Source of the DNA: Agromyces archimandritae
GTDB lineage: Bacteria > Actinomycetota > Actinomycetes > Actinomycetales > Microbacteriaceae
NCBI RefSeq assembly: GCF_018024495.1
Contig: NZ_CP071696.1
Span: 248,001 to 312,000, forward strand
Direction: 5' to 3'
DNA: 64,000 bases
In this document: positions 16,789-25,362 of the stretch, piece after piece
Layout of the letters: every line of letters starts with the position of its first letter
Position numbering within the stretch: position 1 is the stretch's first letter
Made by a program: the position numbers and the translations under genes
Notes under the pieces: model-generated
Told to the model about the DNA's origin: nothing
Seen by the model: only the letters and a program-made list of their open reading frames with translations
Database searches by the model: none

Positions 16789-19700
16789 TTAGCGTGGCCG
16801 GACCACCACGAGGAGGTCCCCCGCCTCGACCTGCTGGGTCTTCGGGATCGCGAGTCGTTCGATGACCCCGCCGACCGGCGTCGTGATGGCCGCCTCCATC
16901 TTCATGGCCTCGATCGAGGCGACGGCATGGCCCGGCCGGACCTCGTCGCCGACCTCGAGCTGCAGGGTCACCACGCCTGAGAACGGCGCCGGCACGTGAC
17001 CCGGCTGCGAGGCGTCGGCCTTCTCGGCGGCCTTGGCCTCGACCTCGATCGAGCGGTCGCGCACGTAGACGGGCCGCAGCTGGCCGTTCAGCACGGTCAT
17101 GACGGTGCGGATGCCCTTGGTGTCTGCCTCGCTGATCGCCTCGAGTCCGGCGTAGAGCCGGACGCCCTTGTCGATCTCGATGACGTGCTCGGACGCCGCG
17201 CCCATGCCGTAGAGGTAGTCGGCGGTGTCGAGCACCGAGAGATCGCCGAAGAGCTCGCGCATCTGCTCGAACTGCCGCGTGGGCGCCGGGAAGAGCAGCG
17301 TGTTGAGGGTGTGCCGTCGGGTCGCGCTGTCGGCTTCGAGGGCCTCACGCTCCTCAGGGGCCAGTTCGGTGACGCCGGTGCGCACGTTCCTGCCGGCGAG
17401 CACCTTCGACCGGAACGGCTCGGGCCATCCGCCGGGCAGCTCGCCGAGCTCGCCCGCGAGGAAGCCGATGACCGAGTCGGGCACGTCGTATCGCTCGGGG
17501 TTGGCGGCGAAGTCGGCCGGGTCGGCCTTCACCGCGGCCAGGTGCAGCGCGAGGTCGCCGACGACCTTCGACGAAGGGGTCACCTTCGGCACGCGGCCGA
17601 GGATGTCGTTCGCGGCGGCGTACATGTCCTCGATGAGCTCGAAGTCGTCGGCGAGGCCGAGCGCGATGGCCTGCTGGCGCAGGTTGGAGAGCTGACCGCC
17701 GGGGATCTCGTGCTTGTAGACGCGGCCCGTGGGGCCGGGCAGCCCGGACTCGAAGGGGCGGTAGAGGTGCCGCACCGCCTCCCAGTAGGGCTCGAGGTCG
17801 CTGACGGCCTCGAGGGAGATGCCGGTGTCGCGCTCGGTGTGGGCGAGGGCTGCGACGAGGGCGGATGCCGAGGGCTGGCTCGTGGTGCCGGCCATCGGCG
17901 CGCTCGCGACGTCGACGGCGTCGACGCCCGCACGGCTGGCGGCGAGCAGCGTCGCCAGCTGCCCGCCGGCGGTGTCGTGCGTGTGCAGATGCACCGGCAG
18001 GTCGAAGCGATCGCGAAGGGCGCCCACGAGCCGCTCGGCGGCGGCCGGCCGCAGGAGCCCGGCCATGTCCTTGACCGCGATGATGTGGGCGCCGGCGTCG
18101 ACGATCTGCTCGGCCAGCCGCAGGTAGTAGTCGAGCGTGTAGAGCTTTTCGGCGGGATCGAGGAGGTCGGCCGTGTAGCAGAGGGCGACCTCGGCGACGG
18201 CGTTGCCGGTCTCCAGCACGGCGTCGATCGCCGGGCGCATCTGCGAGACGTCGTTCAGCGCGTCGAAGATGCGGAAGACGTCGACGCCGGTGGATGCCGC
18301 CTCGCGCACGAACGCGTCGGTGACCTCGGTCGGGTACGGGGTGTACCCGACGGTGTTGCGGCCGCGCAGCAGCATCTGGATGTTGATGTTCGGCAGGGCT
18401 TCGCGGAGCGCGGCGAGGCGGTCCCACGGGTCTTCGCCGAGGAAGCGGAGCGCGACGTCGTAGGTCGCGCCGCCCCACGCCTCGACCGAGAGCAGCTCCG
18501 GGGTCATCCGGGCCACGTACGGCGCGACGGCCAGCAGATCCTTCGTACGCACGCGGGTCGCCAGCAGCGACTGGTGCGCGTCGCGGAAGGTGGTCTCGGT
18601 GACGGCCAGGGGGGTCTGCTCGCGGAGCGCCGCAGCGAAGCCGACGGGCCCGAGTTCCAGCAGGCGCTGCCGGGAACCGGCCGGCGCGGGCGCCGACAGG
18701 TCGATCTCGGGGAGCTTCTCGATGGGGTCGGGCCCGGCCGGGCGGGCGCCGTTCGGCTGGTTGACGGTGACGTCGGCGAGCCAGTTCAGGATCTTCGTGC
18801 CGCGGTCTTTCGAGACGCGGCCGCGGAAGAGGCCCGGGCGCTCCTCGATGAACGAGGTGCTGAGATCGCCGGCCTCGAACGACGGGTCGTCGAGCACCGC
18901 CTGCAGGAACGGGATGTTCGTCGAGACGCCGCGGATGCGGAACTCGGCCAGGGCGCGCTTGGCTCGGGAGACGGCGGCCGCGAAGTCGCGCCCGCGGCAG
19001 GTGAGCTTGGCGAGCATCGAGTCGAAGTGCGGGCTGATCTGGGCACCGGGGTTGATGGTGCCGCCGTCGAGGCGGATGCCGGCGCCGCCGGGCGAGCGGT
19101 AGGTGGTGATCTTGCCCGTGTCGGGACGGAAACCGGCGGTCGGGTCCTCGGTCGTGATGCGGCACTGCAGAGCCGCGCCGCGCAGGCGGATCGCGTCCTG
19201 CCGCAGGCCGAGCTCGGCGAGGGTCTCGCCGGCGGCGATGCGCATCTGCGAGACGACGAGGTCGACGTCGGTGACCTCTTCGGTGACGGTGTGCTCGACC
19301 TGGATACGCGGGTTCATCTCGATGAAGACGTGCTGGCCCGCGCGCTCGCCGGCGGTGTCGAGCAGGAACTCGACCGTGCCGGCGTTGACGTAGCCGATCG
19401 ACTTCGCGAAGGCGATCGCGTCGCGGTAGAGCGCCTGCCGGGTCTCGTCGGAGAGGTTCGGCGCCGGAGCGATCTCGATGACCTTCTGGTGGCGGCGCTG
19501 CACCGAGCAGTCGCGTTCGAAGAGGTGGACGGTCTCACCCGTGGCGTCGGCGAGCACCTGCACCTCGATGTGGCGCGGGCGGAGGACGGCCTGCTCGAGG
19601 AACATCGTCGGGTCGCCGAAGGCGCTGTCGGCCTCGCGCATCGCCTCTTCGAGCGCCGGACGGAGCTCCTCGAAGGTGTTGACGCGCCGCATGCCGCGGC

Positions 19701-20193
19701 CGCCGCCGCCGGCGACGGCCTTCGCGAAGATCGGGAAGCCGATCGCTTCGGCGCCGGAGAGGAGTTCGTCGATGTCGCGCGAGGGCGGCGTGGACTTCAG
19801 CACGGGCACGCCGGCGGCGATCGCGTGCTCCTTGGCGGTGACCTTGTTGCCGGCCATCTCGAGCACTTCGGCCTTCGGGCCGATGAAGGTGATTCCGGCG
19901 GCCTCGGCGGCGCGGGCGAGCTCGGGGTTCTCGGAGAGGAAGCCGTAGCCCGGGTAGATCGCGTCGGCTCCGGATTCGACGGCGACGCGGATGATCTCGT
20001 CGATGTCGAGGTATGCGCGGACGGGATGCCCGGGCTCGCCGATCTGGTACGCCTCGTCGGCCTTCAGCCGATGCAGGGAGTTGCGGTCTTCGTAGGGGTA
20101 GACGGCGACGGTCGCGGCCCCCACCTCGTTTGCCGCCCGGAAGGCCCGGATGGCGATCTCTCCGCGATTGGCGACCAGGATCTTCGTGAACAT
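16789..20193 (-). CDS. pyc: Pyruvate carboxylase
   Basis: A 1134-residue biotin enzyme that carboxylates pyruvate to oxaloacetate. Domain order is standard: biotin carboxylase (MFTKILVANRGEIAIRAFRA at the N-terminus, then the ATP-grasp GGGGRGMR), the carboxyltransferase barrel (ATYDVALRFLGEDPWDRL), the allosteric/PYC_OADA segment, and a C-terminal biotinyl domain with the lysine in AMKMEAA. The ATG at 20193 follows GAAAGG and gives the conserved N-terminus; the frame stays open upstream but that part is antisense to the ParA gene. Confidence 0.97.
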   Translation of the reverse strand: MFTKILVANRGEIAIRAFRAANEVGAATVAVYPYEDRNSLHRLKADEAYQIGEPGHPVRAYLDIDEIIRVAVESGADAIYPGYGFLSENPELARAAEAAGITFIGPKAEVLEMAGNKVTAKEHAIAAGVPVLKSTPPSRDIDELLSGAEAIGFPIFAKAVAGGGGRGMRRVNTFEELRPALEEAMREADSAFGDPTMFLEQAVLRPRHIEVQVLADATGETVHLFERDCSVQRRHQKVIEIAPAPNLSDETRQALYRDAIAFAKSIGYVNAGTVEFLLDTAGERAGQHVFIEMNPRIQVEHTVTEEVTDVDLVVSQMRIAAGETLAELGLRQDAIRLRGAALQCRITTEDPTAGFRPDTGKITTYRSPGGAGIRLDGGTINPGAQISPHFDSMLAKLTCRGRDFAAAVSRAKRALAEFRIRGVSTNIPFLQAVLDDPSFEAGDLSTSFIEERPGLFRGRVSKDRGTKILNWLADVTVNQPNGARPAGPDPIEKLPEIDLSAPAPAGSRQRLLELGPVGFAAALREQTPLAVTETTFRDAHQSLLATRVRTKDLLAVAPYVARMTPELLSVEAWGGATYDVALRFLGEDPWDRLAALREALPNINIQMLLRGRNTVGYTPYPTEVTDAFVREAASTGVDVFRIFDALNDVSQMRPAIDAVLETGNAVAEVALCYTADLLDPAEKLYTLDYYLRLAEQIVDAGAHIIAVKDMAGLLRPAAAERLVGALRDRFDLPVHLHTHDTAGGQLATLLAASRAGVDAVDVASAPMAGTTSQPSASALVAALAHTERDTGISLEAVSDLEPYWEAVRHLYRPFESGLPGPTGRVYKHEIPGGQLSNLRQQAIALGLADDFELIEDMYAAANDILGRVPKVTPSSKVVGDLALHLAAVKADPADFAANPERYDVPDSVIGFLAGELGELPGGWPEPFRSKVLAGRNVRTGVTELAPEEREALEADSATRRHTLNTLLFPAPTRQFEQMRELFGDLSVLDTADYLYGMGAASEHVIEIDKGVRLYAGLEAISEADTKGIRTVMTVLNGQLRPVYVRDRSIEVEAKAAEKADASQPGHVPAPFSGVVTLQLEVGDEVRPGHAVASIEAMKMEAAITTPVGGVIERLAIPKTQQVEAGDLLVVVRPR

Positions 20194-20269
20194 GCAGGCC
20201 TTTCGGGTCGGCTTTCCGCACAGCGAATGTGGAGCTAGGGACAGAGCACTAACGGTAACGTATCTACTC

Positions 20270-21100
20270 GTGCACGTATTGAGCGTCAGTTCCCTCAAGG
20301 GCGGGGTCGGCAAGACCACGGTCACCCTCGGTCTGGCATCCGCCGCCTTCGCCCGCGGCATCCGGACGCTCGTCGTGGACCTCGACCCGCAGTCCGACGT
20401 CTCGACGGGCATGGACATCCAGGTCGGCGGCCATCTGAACGTGGCGGACGTCCTCGCCTCGCCGAAGGAGAAGATCGTCCGTTCGGCGATCGCCCCGAGC
20501 GGCTGGGCCCGTTCGACGCCGCAGTCGACGATCGACGTCATGATCGGCAGCCCGTCGGCGATCAACTACGACGGCCCGCACCCCTCGATCCGCGACATCT
20601 GGAAGCTCGAGGAGGCCCTGGCCAACGTCGAGGCCGACTACGAACTCGTCCTCATCGACTGCGCGCCGTCGCTGAACGCCCTGACCCGCACGGCGTGGGC
20701 GGCGAGCGACCGGGTCGCCGTCGTCACCGAGCCCGGCCTGTTCTCGGTCGCCGCCGCCGACCGCGCCCTGCGCGCGATCGAGGAGATCCGCCGCGGTCTC
20801 TCCCCCCGCCTCCAGCCGCTCGGCATCATCGTGAACCGTGCACGCGTGCAGTCGCTCGAGCACCAGTTCCGCATCAAGGAGCTGCGCGACATGTTCGGCC
20901 CGCTCGTGCTCTCGCCGCAGCTGCCCGAGCGCACCTCGCTGCAGCAGGCGCAGGGTGCCGCCAAGCCGCTGCACATGTGGCCCGGCGAGAGCGCGCAGGA
21001 GATGGCGCGCAACTTCGACCAGCTGCTCGAGCGCGTGCTGCGCACGGCCCGTCTCGGCGACTACGCCGACATGCCCGAGATCGAGGGCGCCCGCCGCTGA
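20270..21100 (+). CDS. ParA/Soj family ATPase
   Basis: A 276-residue ParA-type protein with the deviant Walker A SLKGGVGKTTVTLG at its very N-terminus, VDLDPQSDVSTGMD and LIDCAPSLNALTR. Such ATPases position cargo by dynamic nucleoid binding. No ParB gene is adjacent, so chromosomal segregation is not implied by context. It diverges from pyruvate carboxylase over 76 nt. The GTG start gives the canonical N-terminus, and TAACGT lies 8 nt upstream. It converges with a MerR gene. Confidence 0.87.
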   Translation: MHVLSVSSLKGGVGKTTVTLGLASAAFARGIRTLVVDLDPQSDVSTGMDIQVGGHLNVADVLASPKEKIVRSAIAPSGWARSTPQSTIDVMIGSPSAINYDGPHPSIRDIWKLEEALANVEADYELVLIDCAPSLNALTRTAWAASDRVAVVTEPGLFSVAAADRALRAIEEIRRGLSPRLQPLGIIVNRARVQSLEHQFRIKELRDMFGPLVLSPQLPERTSLQQAQGAAKPLHMWPGESAQEMARNFDQLLERVLRTARLGDYADMPEIEGARR

Positions 21101-21104
21101 TTCC

Positions 21105-21120
21105 GGCCGCCGGGGCGGCC
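21105..21120. terminator. Small GC hairpin between convergent genes
   Basis: GGCCGCC-GG-GGCGGCC forms a perfect 7-bp inverted repeat between the converging ParA and MerR stops. There is no T-run and the loop is tight, so terminator function is tentative. Confidence 0.3.
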
Positions 21121-21128
21121 CGGCCGCG

Positions 21129-21683
21129 TCAGGAGATCTTGCGGGACTTCGCGGCGCGACGGGCTGCGAGCTCGTCCATCGGGTCCGCCGGTTCGATGTC
21201 GAGCTGCACGAGCGTCGACTCGACCTCCCGCAGCACCTTGCCGACGGCGATGCCGAAGACGCCCTGGCCGCGCCCGACGAGATCGATGACCTCGTCGTCC
21301 GAGGTGCACAGGTACACGCTCGCGCCGTCGCTCATGAGCGTCGTCTGCGCGAGGTCGTCGATGCCGGCCTCGCGGAGCTGATTGACGGCGATGCGGATCT
21401 GCTGGAGCGAGATGCCCGTATCGAGCAGGCGCTTGACGAGCTTCAGCACGAGGATGTCGCGGAAGCCGTAGAGCCGCTGCGAGCCGCTGCCGGCGGCGCC
21501 GCGCACCGTGGGCTCGACGAGGCCGGTGCGGGCCCAGTAGTCGAGCTGCCGGTAGCTGATGCCGGCGGCACGCGCCGCGACGGCGCCGCGATAGCCGCTG
21601 GCCTCGTCGTGCATCGGGAGCCCGTCGGTGAAGAGCAGACCGAGGTCGTACCGGGATCGATCGCGCTCATCGAGCTCGCTCAT
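21129..21683 (-). CDS. MerR-family regulator, Rv1830-like
   Basis: A 184-residue MerR-type protein with an N-terminal winged helix (SYRQLDYWARTGLVEPTVRG, SQRLYGFRDILVLKLVKRLLDTGISLQQIR). The C-terminal part keeps the SDGASVYLC segment of the Rv1830 group. Regulators of this group are encoded two genes after the GarA FHA gene in mycobacteria; here the intervening Rv1829-like nuclease gene is absent. No cysteine sensor cluster is seen. Target genes are unknown from this sequence. Confidence 0.87.
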   Translation of the reverse strand: MSELDERDRSRYDLGLLFTDGLPMHDEASGYRGAVAARAAGISYRQLDYWARTGLVEPTVRGAAGSGSQRLYGFRDILVLKLVKRLLDTGISLQQIRIAVNQLREAGIDDLAQTTLMSDGASVYLCTSDDEVIDLVGRGQGVFGIAVGKVLREVESTLVQLDIEPADPMDELAARRAAKSRKIS

Positions 21684-21783
21684 GCGGTCCCCCTCGTGTT
21701 GCCGGTGTCGTACCTCTCAACGCTACCGAGCCGGGCGGGCACGGCCAAACACATCGAGCCGATCGTCACGGCGTGTCGCCCGT

Positions 21784-22461
21784 TCACCTCGCCCGGCGCC
21801 CGAGCGCGCTGCGCAGCAGCCCCGCATGGATCACCTCGATGTGCCCGGCGAGCCCGAGGGCGCGCTCGGCGGTGCGCGCCTGGTCGGCGGCGTCGTTGCG
21901 CCGCGACATGGGTGCGATCGCGTTCTGGATGAGGGTCGCCTCGCGTTCGGCGGCGCTCCGGAGACCGCGCAGGTGTCGCGGCTCGATGCCCACCGAACGC
22001 AGCCCGACGAGCGCACGGAGCATCGCGAGCGCCTCTTCGCCGTAGTGCTCGCCGGCCGGGATGACGGATGCGGCGACCGCGTCGTCGAGCAGCGCCGGGC
22101 TCGCGCCGGCCTCCTCGATGAGCTGATCGCGGTGGAGGCGCCGGGGCGCCGGTGCCGTGGTCGCGCCCGGCAGCGCCGGCGTGTCGCCGGCGTCGAGCGC
22201 ATCGAGGTGGGCCCGGATGACCTTCAGCGGAAGATAGTGGTCGCGCTGCATCGAGAGGATGAAGGTGATGCGCTCGACATCGGCCGTGCTGAACTTTCGA
22301 TAGCCCGACTCGGATCTGGCCGGCGAGATGAGCCCCTGCTCCTCGAGGAAGCGCAGCTTCGACGGGGTGAGTTCGGGGAACTCGGGCTGCAGCCGCGCGA
22401 GCACCTGCCCGATGCTGAGCAGCGAGAGCTGCCCGGTGGCACGTGCCGCGGTCTGGGGCAC
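21784..22461 (-). CDS. ftsR: MerR-family regulator, Rv1828/FtsR type
   Basis: A 225-residue MerR-like regulator with LLSIGQVLARLQPEFPELTPSKLRFLEEQGLI and ESGYRKFSTADVERI, the characteristic Rv1828/FtsR N-terminus. In Corynebacterium glutamicum FtsR activates ftsZ expression (established for that species). The GTG start shares one base with the TAG stop of the FHA gene, so translation is coupled. A plausible link between the phospho-dependent FHA protein and division control is inference only. Confidence 0.85.
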   Translation of the reverse strand: MPQTAARATGQLSLLSIGQVLARLQPEFPELTPSKLRFLEEQGLISPARSESGYRKFSTADVERITFILSMQRDHYLPLKVIRAHLDALDAGDTPALPGATTAPAPRRLHRDQLIEEAGASPALLDDAVAASVIPAGEHYGEEALAMLRALVGLRSVGIEPRHLRGLRSAAEREATLIQNAIAPMSRRNDAADQARTAERALGLAGHIEVIHAGLLRSALGRRAR

Positions 22462-22985
22462 TAGGCGCTCGCCAGCGGAGCCAGGTCGCGTCGCGACGCG
22501 TAGAAGGTGAGCCGGTACTTGCCGACCTGCACCTCCGCGCCATCGGAGAGGAGTGCGGTCTCGATGCGCACGCCGTCGAAGTAGGTGCCGTTCAACGATC
22601 CGAGGTCTTTGACCTCGAACGCCGTGCGATGCCGAAGGAATTCGGCGTGCTTTCGCGAGACGGTCACATCGTCGAGGAAGATCTCGGCGTCGGGATGCCG
22701 GCCGACGGTCGTCACATCGCTGTCGAGCAGGAACCTCGCACCCGTGTTCGGCCCGCGGCGCACGATGAGCAACGCCGAGCCGCTCGGCAGCGCCGCGATC
22801 GCCTCTTGCTCCTCGGCCGAGACGGCGTTGCCCGTCACGGCGAGTTGCGAAGCCGTATCCCGGCTGAAGCCCATGGTGGAGTCGGTGCCCCCCTGCTGGA
22901 CCGCTGCCGTCGCCGGCGCGCTCGTGTCCGGCTCCGCGGGCCATGCACGGGGCCGGTCGGGTTGGATCTTGTCGGATTCCGCCAC
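22461..22985 (-). CDS. garA: GarA/OdhI-type FHA domain protein
   Basis: A 174-residue protein with a flexible N-terminus containing TDSTMGF (Thr34, Ser36, Thr37), which lines up with the ETTSVF phosphorylation motif of mycobacterial GarA. The C-terminal FHA domain shows VGRHPDAEIFLDDVTVSRKHAEF and LGSLNGTYFDGVRI. GarA/OdhI proteins inhibit 2-oxoglutarate dehydrogenase and tune glutamate metabolism, switched by kinase phosphorylation. GTG start with GGGAGG 5 nt upstream. The first gene of the FHA-MerR pair; pgsA ends 11 nt upstream. Confidence 0.9.
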   Translation of the reverse strand: MAESDKIQPDRPRAWPAEPDTSAPATAAVQQGGTDSTMGFSRDTASQLAVTGNAVSAEEQEAIAALPSGSALLIVRRGPNTGARFLLDSDVTTVGRHPDAEIFLDDVTVSRKHAEFLRHRTAFEVKDLGSLNGTYFDGVRIETALLSDGAEVQVGKYRLTFYASRRDLAPLASA

Positions 22986-22996
22986 GGCAAACCTCC

Positions 22997-23614
22997 CTAG
23001 TTCTCCAGCGTATCCGATCCGGGCCCCGGATCCACCCGGGGAATGCGGATGACACGCGCAGTTTCTATGGCATAGATGATCCCGGCCCACCAGTACAGGA
23101 AGGCGCCCCAGATCGTGATCGCCCAGCCGAGCGGTTCGGCGGCCGCCGAGGTCTCGGGGAACGCGAGGCCGAGCAGGATGACCGGCAGCCCGAAGAAGAG
23201 GGCGAAGGTCGCGATCTTGCCGAGCATGTGCACCGGCAACGGCCCGTAGCCGTGATTGGCGAGGATCACCCCGAGCACGAGCAGGAAGACGTCGCGCGAG
23301 ACGATCACGACGACGATCCACCACGGCACGAGCCCCTGCGCGGCCAGGCCGACGAGCGCCGCGAAGATGTAGAGCCGGTCGGCGGCGGGATCCAGGAGCT
23401 TGCCGAGGCGCGTCACCTGGTTCAGCCGACGGGCGAGGTAGCCGTCGAGCAGGTCGCTGAGGCTCGCGACCACGAGCACGCCGAGGGCCCACACGTACTC
23501 GCCGGCGACGATGAGGATCAGGAAGACCGGGACGAGCGCCAGCCGCAGCATGCTGAGGACGTTCGGAATCGTCCACACCCTCGATTCGAGCGCCCCGCCG
23601 CCAGCCCCTGCCAC
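22997..23614 (-). CDS. pgsA: CDP-alcohol phosphatidyltransferase, PgsA family
   Basis: A 205-residue integral membrane enzyme. The CDP-alcohol phosphatidyltransferase signature DGYLARR-x7-GKLLDPAADR is intact (DGxxAR-x8-Gx3Dx3D). It begins VWTIPNVLSMLRLALVPVF, typical of PgsA, which transfers glycerol 3-phosphate to CDP-diacylglycerol. It occupies the position of pgsA2 (Rv1822) relative to garA. GTG 23614 was chosen because longer versions would run into the divergent gene at 23649. Substrate could also be another polyol. Confidence 0.85.
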   Translation of the reverse strand: MAGAGGGALESRVWTIPNVLSMLRLALVPVFLILIVAGEYVWALGVLVVASLSDLLDGYLARRLNQVTRLGKLLDPAADRLYIFAALVGLAAQGLVPWWIVVVIVSRDVFLLVLGVILANHGYGPLPVHMLGKIATFALFFGLPVILLGLAFPETSAAAEPLGWAITIWGAFLYWWAGIIYAIETARVIRIPRVDPGPGSDTLEN

Positions 23615-23635
23615 GCGTTCGAGTCTAGCGAGCCG

Positions 23636-23641
23636 TACAAT
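23636..23641 (+). promoter_or_regulatory. -10 element of a probable leaderless transcript (DUF1295 gene)
   Basis: TACAAT ends 7 nt before the ATG at 23649; no ribosome-binding site lies between them. It favours this ATG over the one at 23640. Confidence 0.5.
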
Positions 23642-23648
23642 GCGGAAC

Positions 23649-24476
23649 ATGGGTGCGCTCATCGTGTGTCTGCTCGTGTGCGCCGCGATCACCGCGGCGA
23701 CCTGGGTGCTGTCGCTCATCACGAACGAGCATTCGTGGGTGGATCGCATCTGGTCGATCGCCCCGATCGCCTACGTCGGAATCTTCGCGGGGTATGCCGG
23801 GCTGGCCGATCCGCGACTGAACCTCATGACGGTGCTGGTCTTCCTCTGGGGGGTGCGGCTGACCTTCAACTTCGCCCGGAAGGGCGGCTACCGGATGCGC
23901 AGCGGCGAGGACTACCGCTGGGCGATCCTGCGCGGTCGGATGAAGCGCTGGCAGTTCGAGGTGTTCAACCTGCTGTTCATCTCGATCTACCAGAACCTGC
24001 TGATCCTGGCGATCTGCCTGCCGGCGTTCACGGTGTACGAGGCCGGCCGCTCCCCCATCGGCATCGCCGACGTCGTGATCGCGCTCGTCTTCCTCGCCTT
24101 CCTCGCCGGGGAGACCATCGCCGATCAGCAGCAGTGGGAGTTCCATCGCTGGAAGGCGCGCGAGATCGCCTCGGGCCGCACACCGAGCCCGCGCTTCCTG
24201 CAGAAGGGCCTGTTCCGCTACTCGCGGCACCCCAACTTCTTCTTCGAGCAGGCCCAATGGTGGATCTTTTACGGCTTCGCGATCACCGCGACGGGCGTCT
24301 GGCTGCACTGGACCCTCGGCGGCGCGGTGCTGCTGACCGTCCTCTTCATCGGGTCGACCGCCTTCACCGAGTCGATCTCGCGCTCGCGCTACCCCGAGTA
24401 CGCCGACTATCAGGCCGCGACCTCGGCGATGGTGCCGTGGTTCCCGGAACGCGGGCGGGCCATCACGCAGCCGTGA
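23649..24476 (+). CDS. DUF1295 family membrane protein (steroid-reductase-like)
   Basis: A 275-residue polytopic protein with about six to seven hydrophobic segments starting MGALIVCLLVCAAITAATWV. The family signatures WGVRLTFNFARKGGY and the C-terminal LFRYSRHPNFFFEQAQWW are those of DUF1295, related to 3-oxo-5-alpha-steroid 4-dehydrogenases and isoprenylcysteine methyltransferases. Substrate is unknown. Its 3' end overlaps the converging Nudix gene by 14 nt. Start chosen by the leaderless -10 at 23636. Confidence 0.85.
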   Translation: MGALIVCLLVCAAITAATWVLSLITNEHSWVDRIWSIAPIAYVGIFAGYAGLADPRLNLMTVLVFLWGVRLTFNFARKGGYRMRSGEDYRWAILRGRMKRWQFEVFNLLFISIYQNLLILAICLPAFTVYEAGRSPIGIADVVIALVFLAFLAGETIADQQQWEFHRWKAREIASGRTPSPRFLQKGLFRYSRHPNFFFEQAQWWIFYGFAITATGVWLHWTLGGAVLLTVLFIGSTAFTESISRSRYPEYADYQAATSAMVPWFPERGRAITQP

Positions 24477-24927
24477 CGTCCAGCCGCGCCTTGAGCCCCG
24501 GCCATGCCTCGGCGAAGCGCGGATGCAACGGCAGTGCGGCGACCTCGTCGATCGGGACCCAGGCGACCTCGATGCTCTCCGGGTCGGTGACGGCCGCGCG
24601 CACCTCGCCGCGGGCGACCGCGCCGACCGTCGTGTACGACCAGTAACCGAGGTCGAGGACGTGCTCGAAACGCACCTCGACGGCGCCGGCGGCGACACCC
24701 GCCTCCTCGCCGGCCTCGCGCACGGCTGCCTCGACGGCGCTCTCGCCCTCGTGCCGGGCGCCGCCGGGAAGCGCCCAGGTGCCGCCGAAGTGGCTCCAGG
24801 CGACCCGGTGCTGCATGAGCACGCTCCGCTCGGCGTCCATGAGCAGCAGGCCCGCGGCTCCGAAACGGCCCCAGTACCGTTCCCCGCCCGGTCCGAACAC
24901 CCAGCCGTCGCCGCTTCGCCCGCTCAT
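24463..24927 (-). CDS. Nudix hydrolase
   Basis: A 154-residue protein with a complete Nudix box, GGARHEGESAVEAAVREAGEEAGV (G-x5-E-x7-REx2EExG pattern), preceded by HFGGTWALPGG. Such enzymes cleave nucleoside diphosphates linked to another moiety; here the substrate is not predictable. Start at MSGRSGDGW (24927); an in-frame ATG 18 nt upstream is possible. It overlaps the end of the converging DUF1295 gene and lies divergent to the S4 gene. Confidence 0.88.
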   Translation of the reverse strand: MSGRSGDGWVFGPGGERYWGRFGAAGLLLMDAERSVLMQHRVAWSHFGGTWALPGGARHEGESAVEAAVREAGEEAGVAAGAVEVRFEHVLDLGYWSYTTVGAVARGEVRAAVTDPESIEVAWVPIDEVAALPLHPRFAEAWPGLKARLDVTAA

Positions 24928-24969
24928 CCATCCAGCATGCCGCATGCGGGCACCCGCCGCCCGGCCGCC

Positions 24970-24975
24970 TAGGCT
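24970..24975 (+). promoter_or_regulatory. -10 element of a probable leaderless transcript (S4 gene)
   Basis: TAGGCT ends 6 nt before the ATG at 24982. Confidence 0.55.
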
Positions 24976-24981
24976 TGGCGC

Positions 24982-25353
24982 ATGGGCGAGAGCGTTCGGG
25001 TGGATGCGTGGCTGTGGGCCGTGCGCCGCTTCAAGACCCGGTCGGCGGCGACCGCGGCCTGCCGCGCCGGCCACGTGCGCGTGAACGGCGAACGGGCCAA
25101 GGCCGCCCAGCCGGTGCGGGTCGGCGACGAACTGCGGGTGCGCGTCGACGGGTTCGACCAGGTGCTGGAGGTCAAGCGCCTGCTCGTCAAACGCGTCGGC
25201 GCCCAGATCGCCGCCGAAGCCGTCGTCGACCGCTCCCCCGCACGCCCGCCGCGGGAGCTCGTCGCGGCCGTGCCGGTGCGCGACCGCGGCGCCGGGAGGC
25301 CGACCAAACGCGAGCGCCGCGAGCTCGAACACTTGCGGGGCCGCTCGGCGTAG
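24982..25353 (+). CDS. S4-domain RNA-binding protein, Hsp15-like
   Basis: A 123-residue protein with an N-terminal S4 domain (VRVDAWLWAVRRFKTRSAATAACRAGHVRVNG, then VGDELRVRV) and a basic C-terminus (GRPTKRERRELEHLRG). It resembles Hsp15/HslR, which binds 50S subunits carrying stalled nascent chains; that role is inferred. It starts a tight plus-strand series with the GNAT and epimerase genes. Confidence 0.88.
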   Translation: MGESVRVDAWLWAVRRFKTRSAATAACRAGHVRVNGERAKAAQPVRVGDELRVRVDGFDQVLEVKRLLVKRVGAQIAAEAVVDRSPARPPRELVAAVPVRDRGAGRPTKRERRELEHLRGRSA

Positions 25354-25356
25354 CCT
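25351..25356 (+). promoter_or_regulatory. -10 element overlapping the S4 stop codon (GNAT gene)
   Basis: TAGCCT includes the TAG stop of the S4 gene and ends 6 nt before the GTG at 25363, so the GNAT gene may also have its own leaderless start. GGAGG close to the GTG means ordinary initiation on a longer message is equally possible. Confidence 0.4.
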
Positions 25357-25362
25357 GGAGGC

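Noticed and set aside
20194..20565. Upstream extension of the pyruvate carboxylase frame by 124 codons
   Set aside because: The frame is open, but this part is antisense to the ParA gene and the conserved MFTKILVANRGEIAIRA N-terminus with its ribosome-binding site begins at 20193.
22462..23055. Upstream extension of the FtsR-like MerR gene
   Set aside because: This part is out of frame with the GarA gene that covers it; the GTG overlapping the GarA stop gives the conserved N-terminus.
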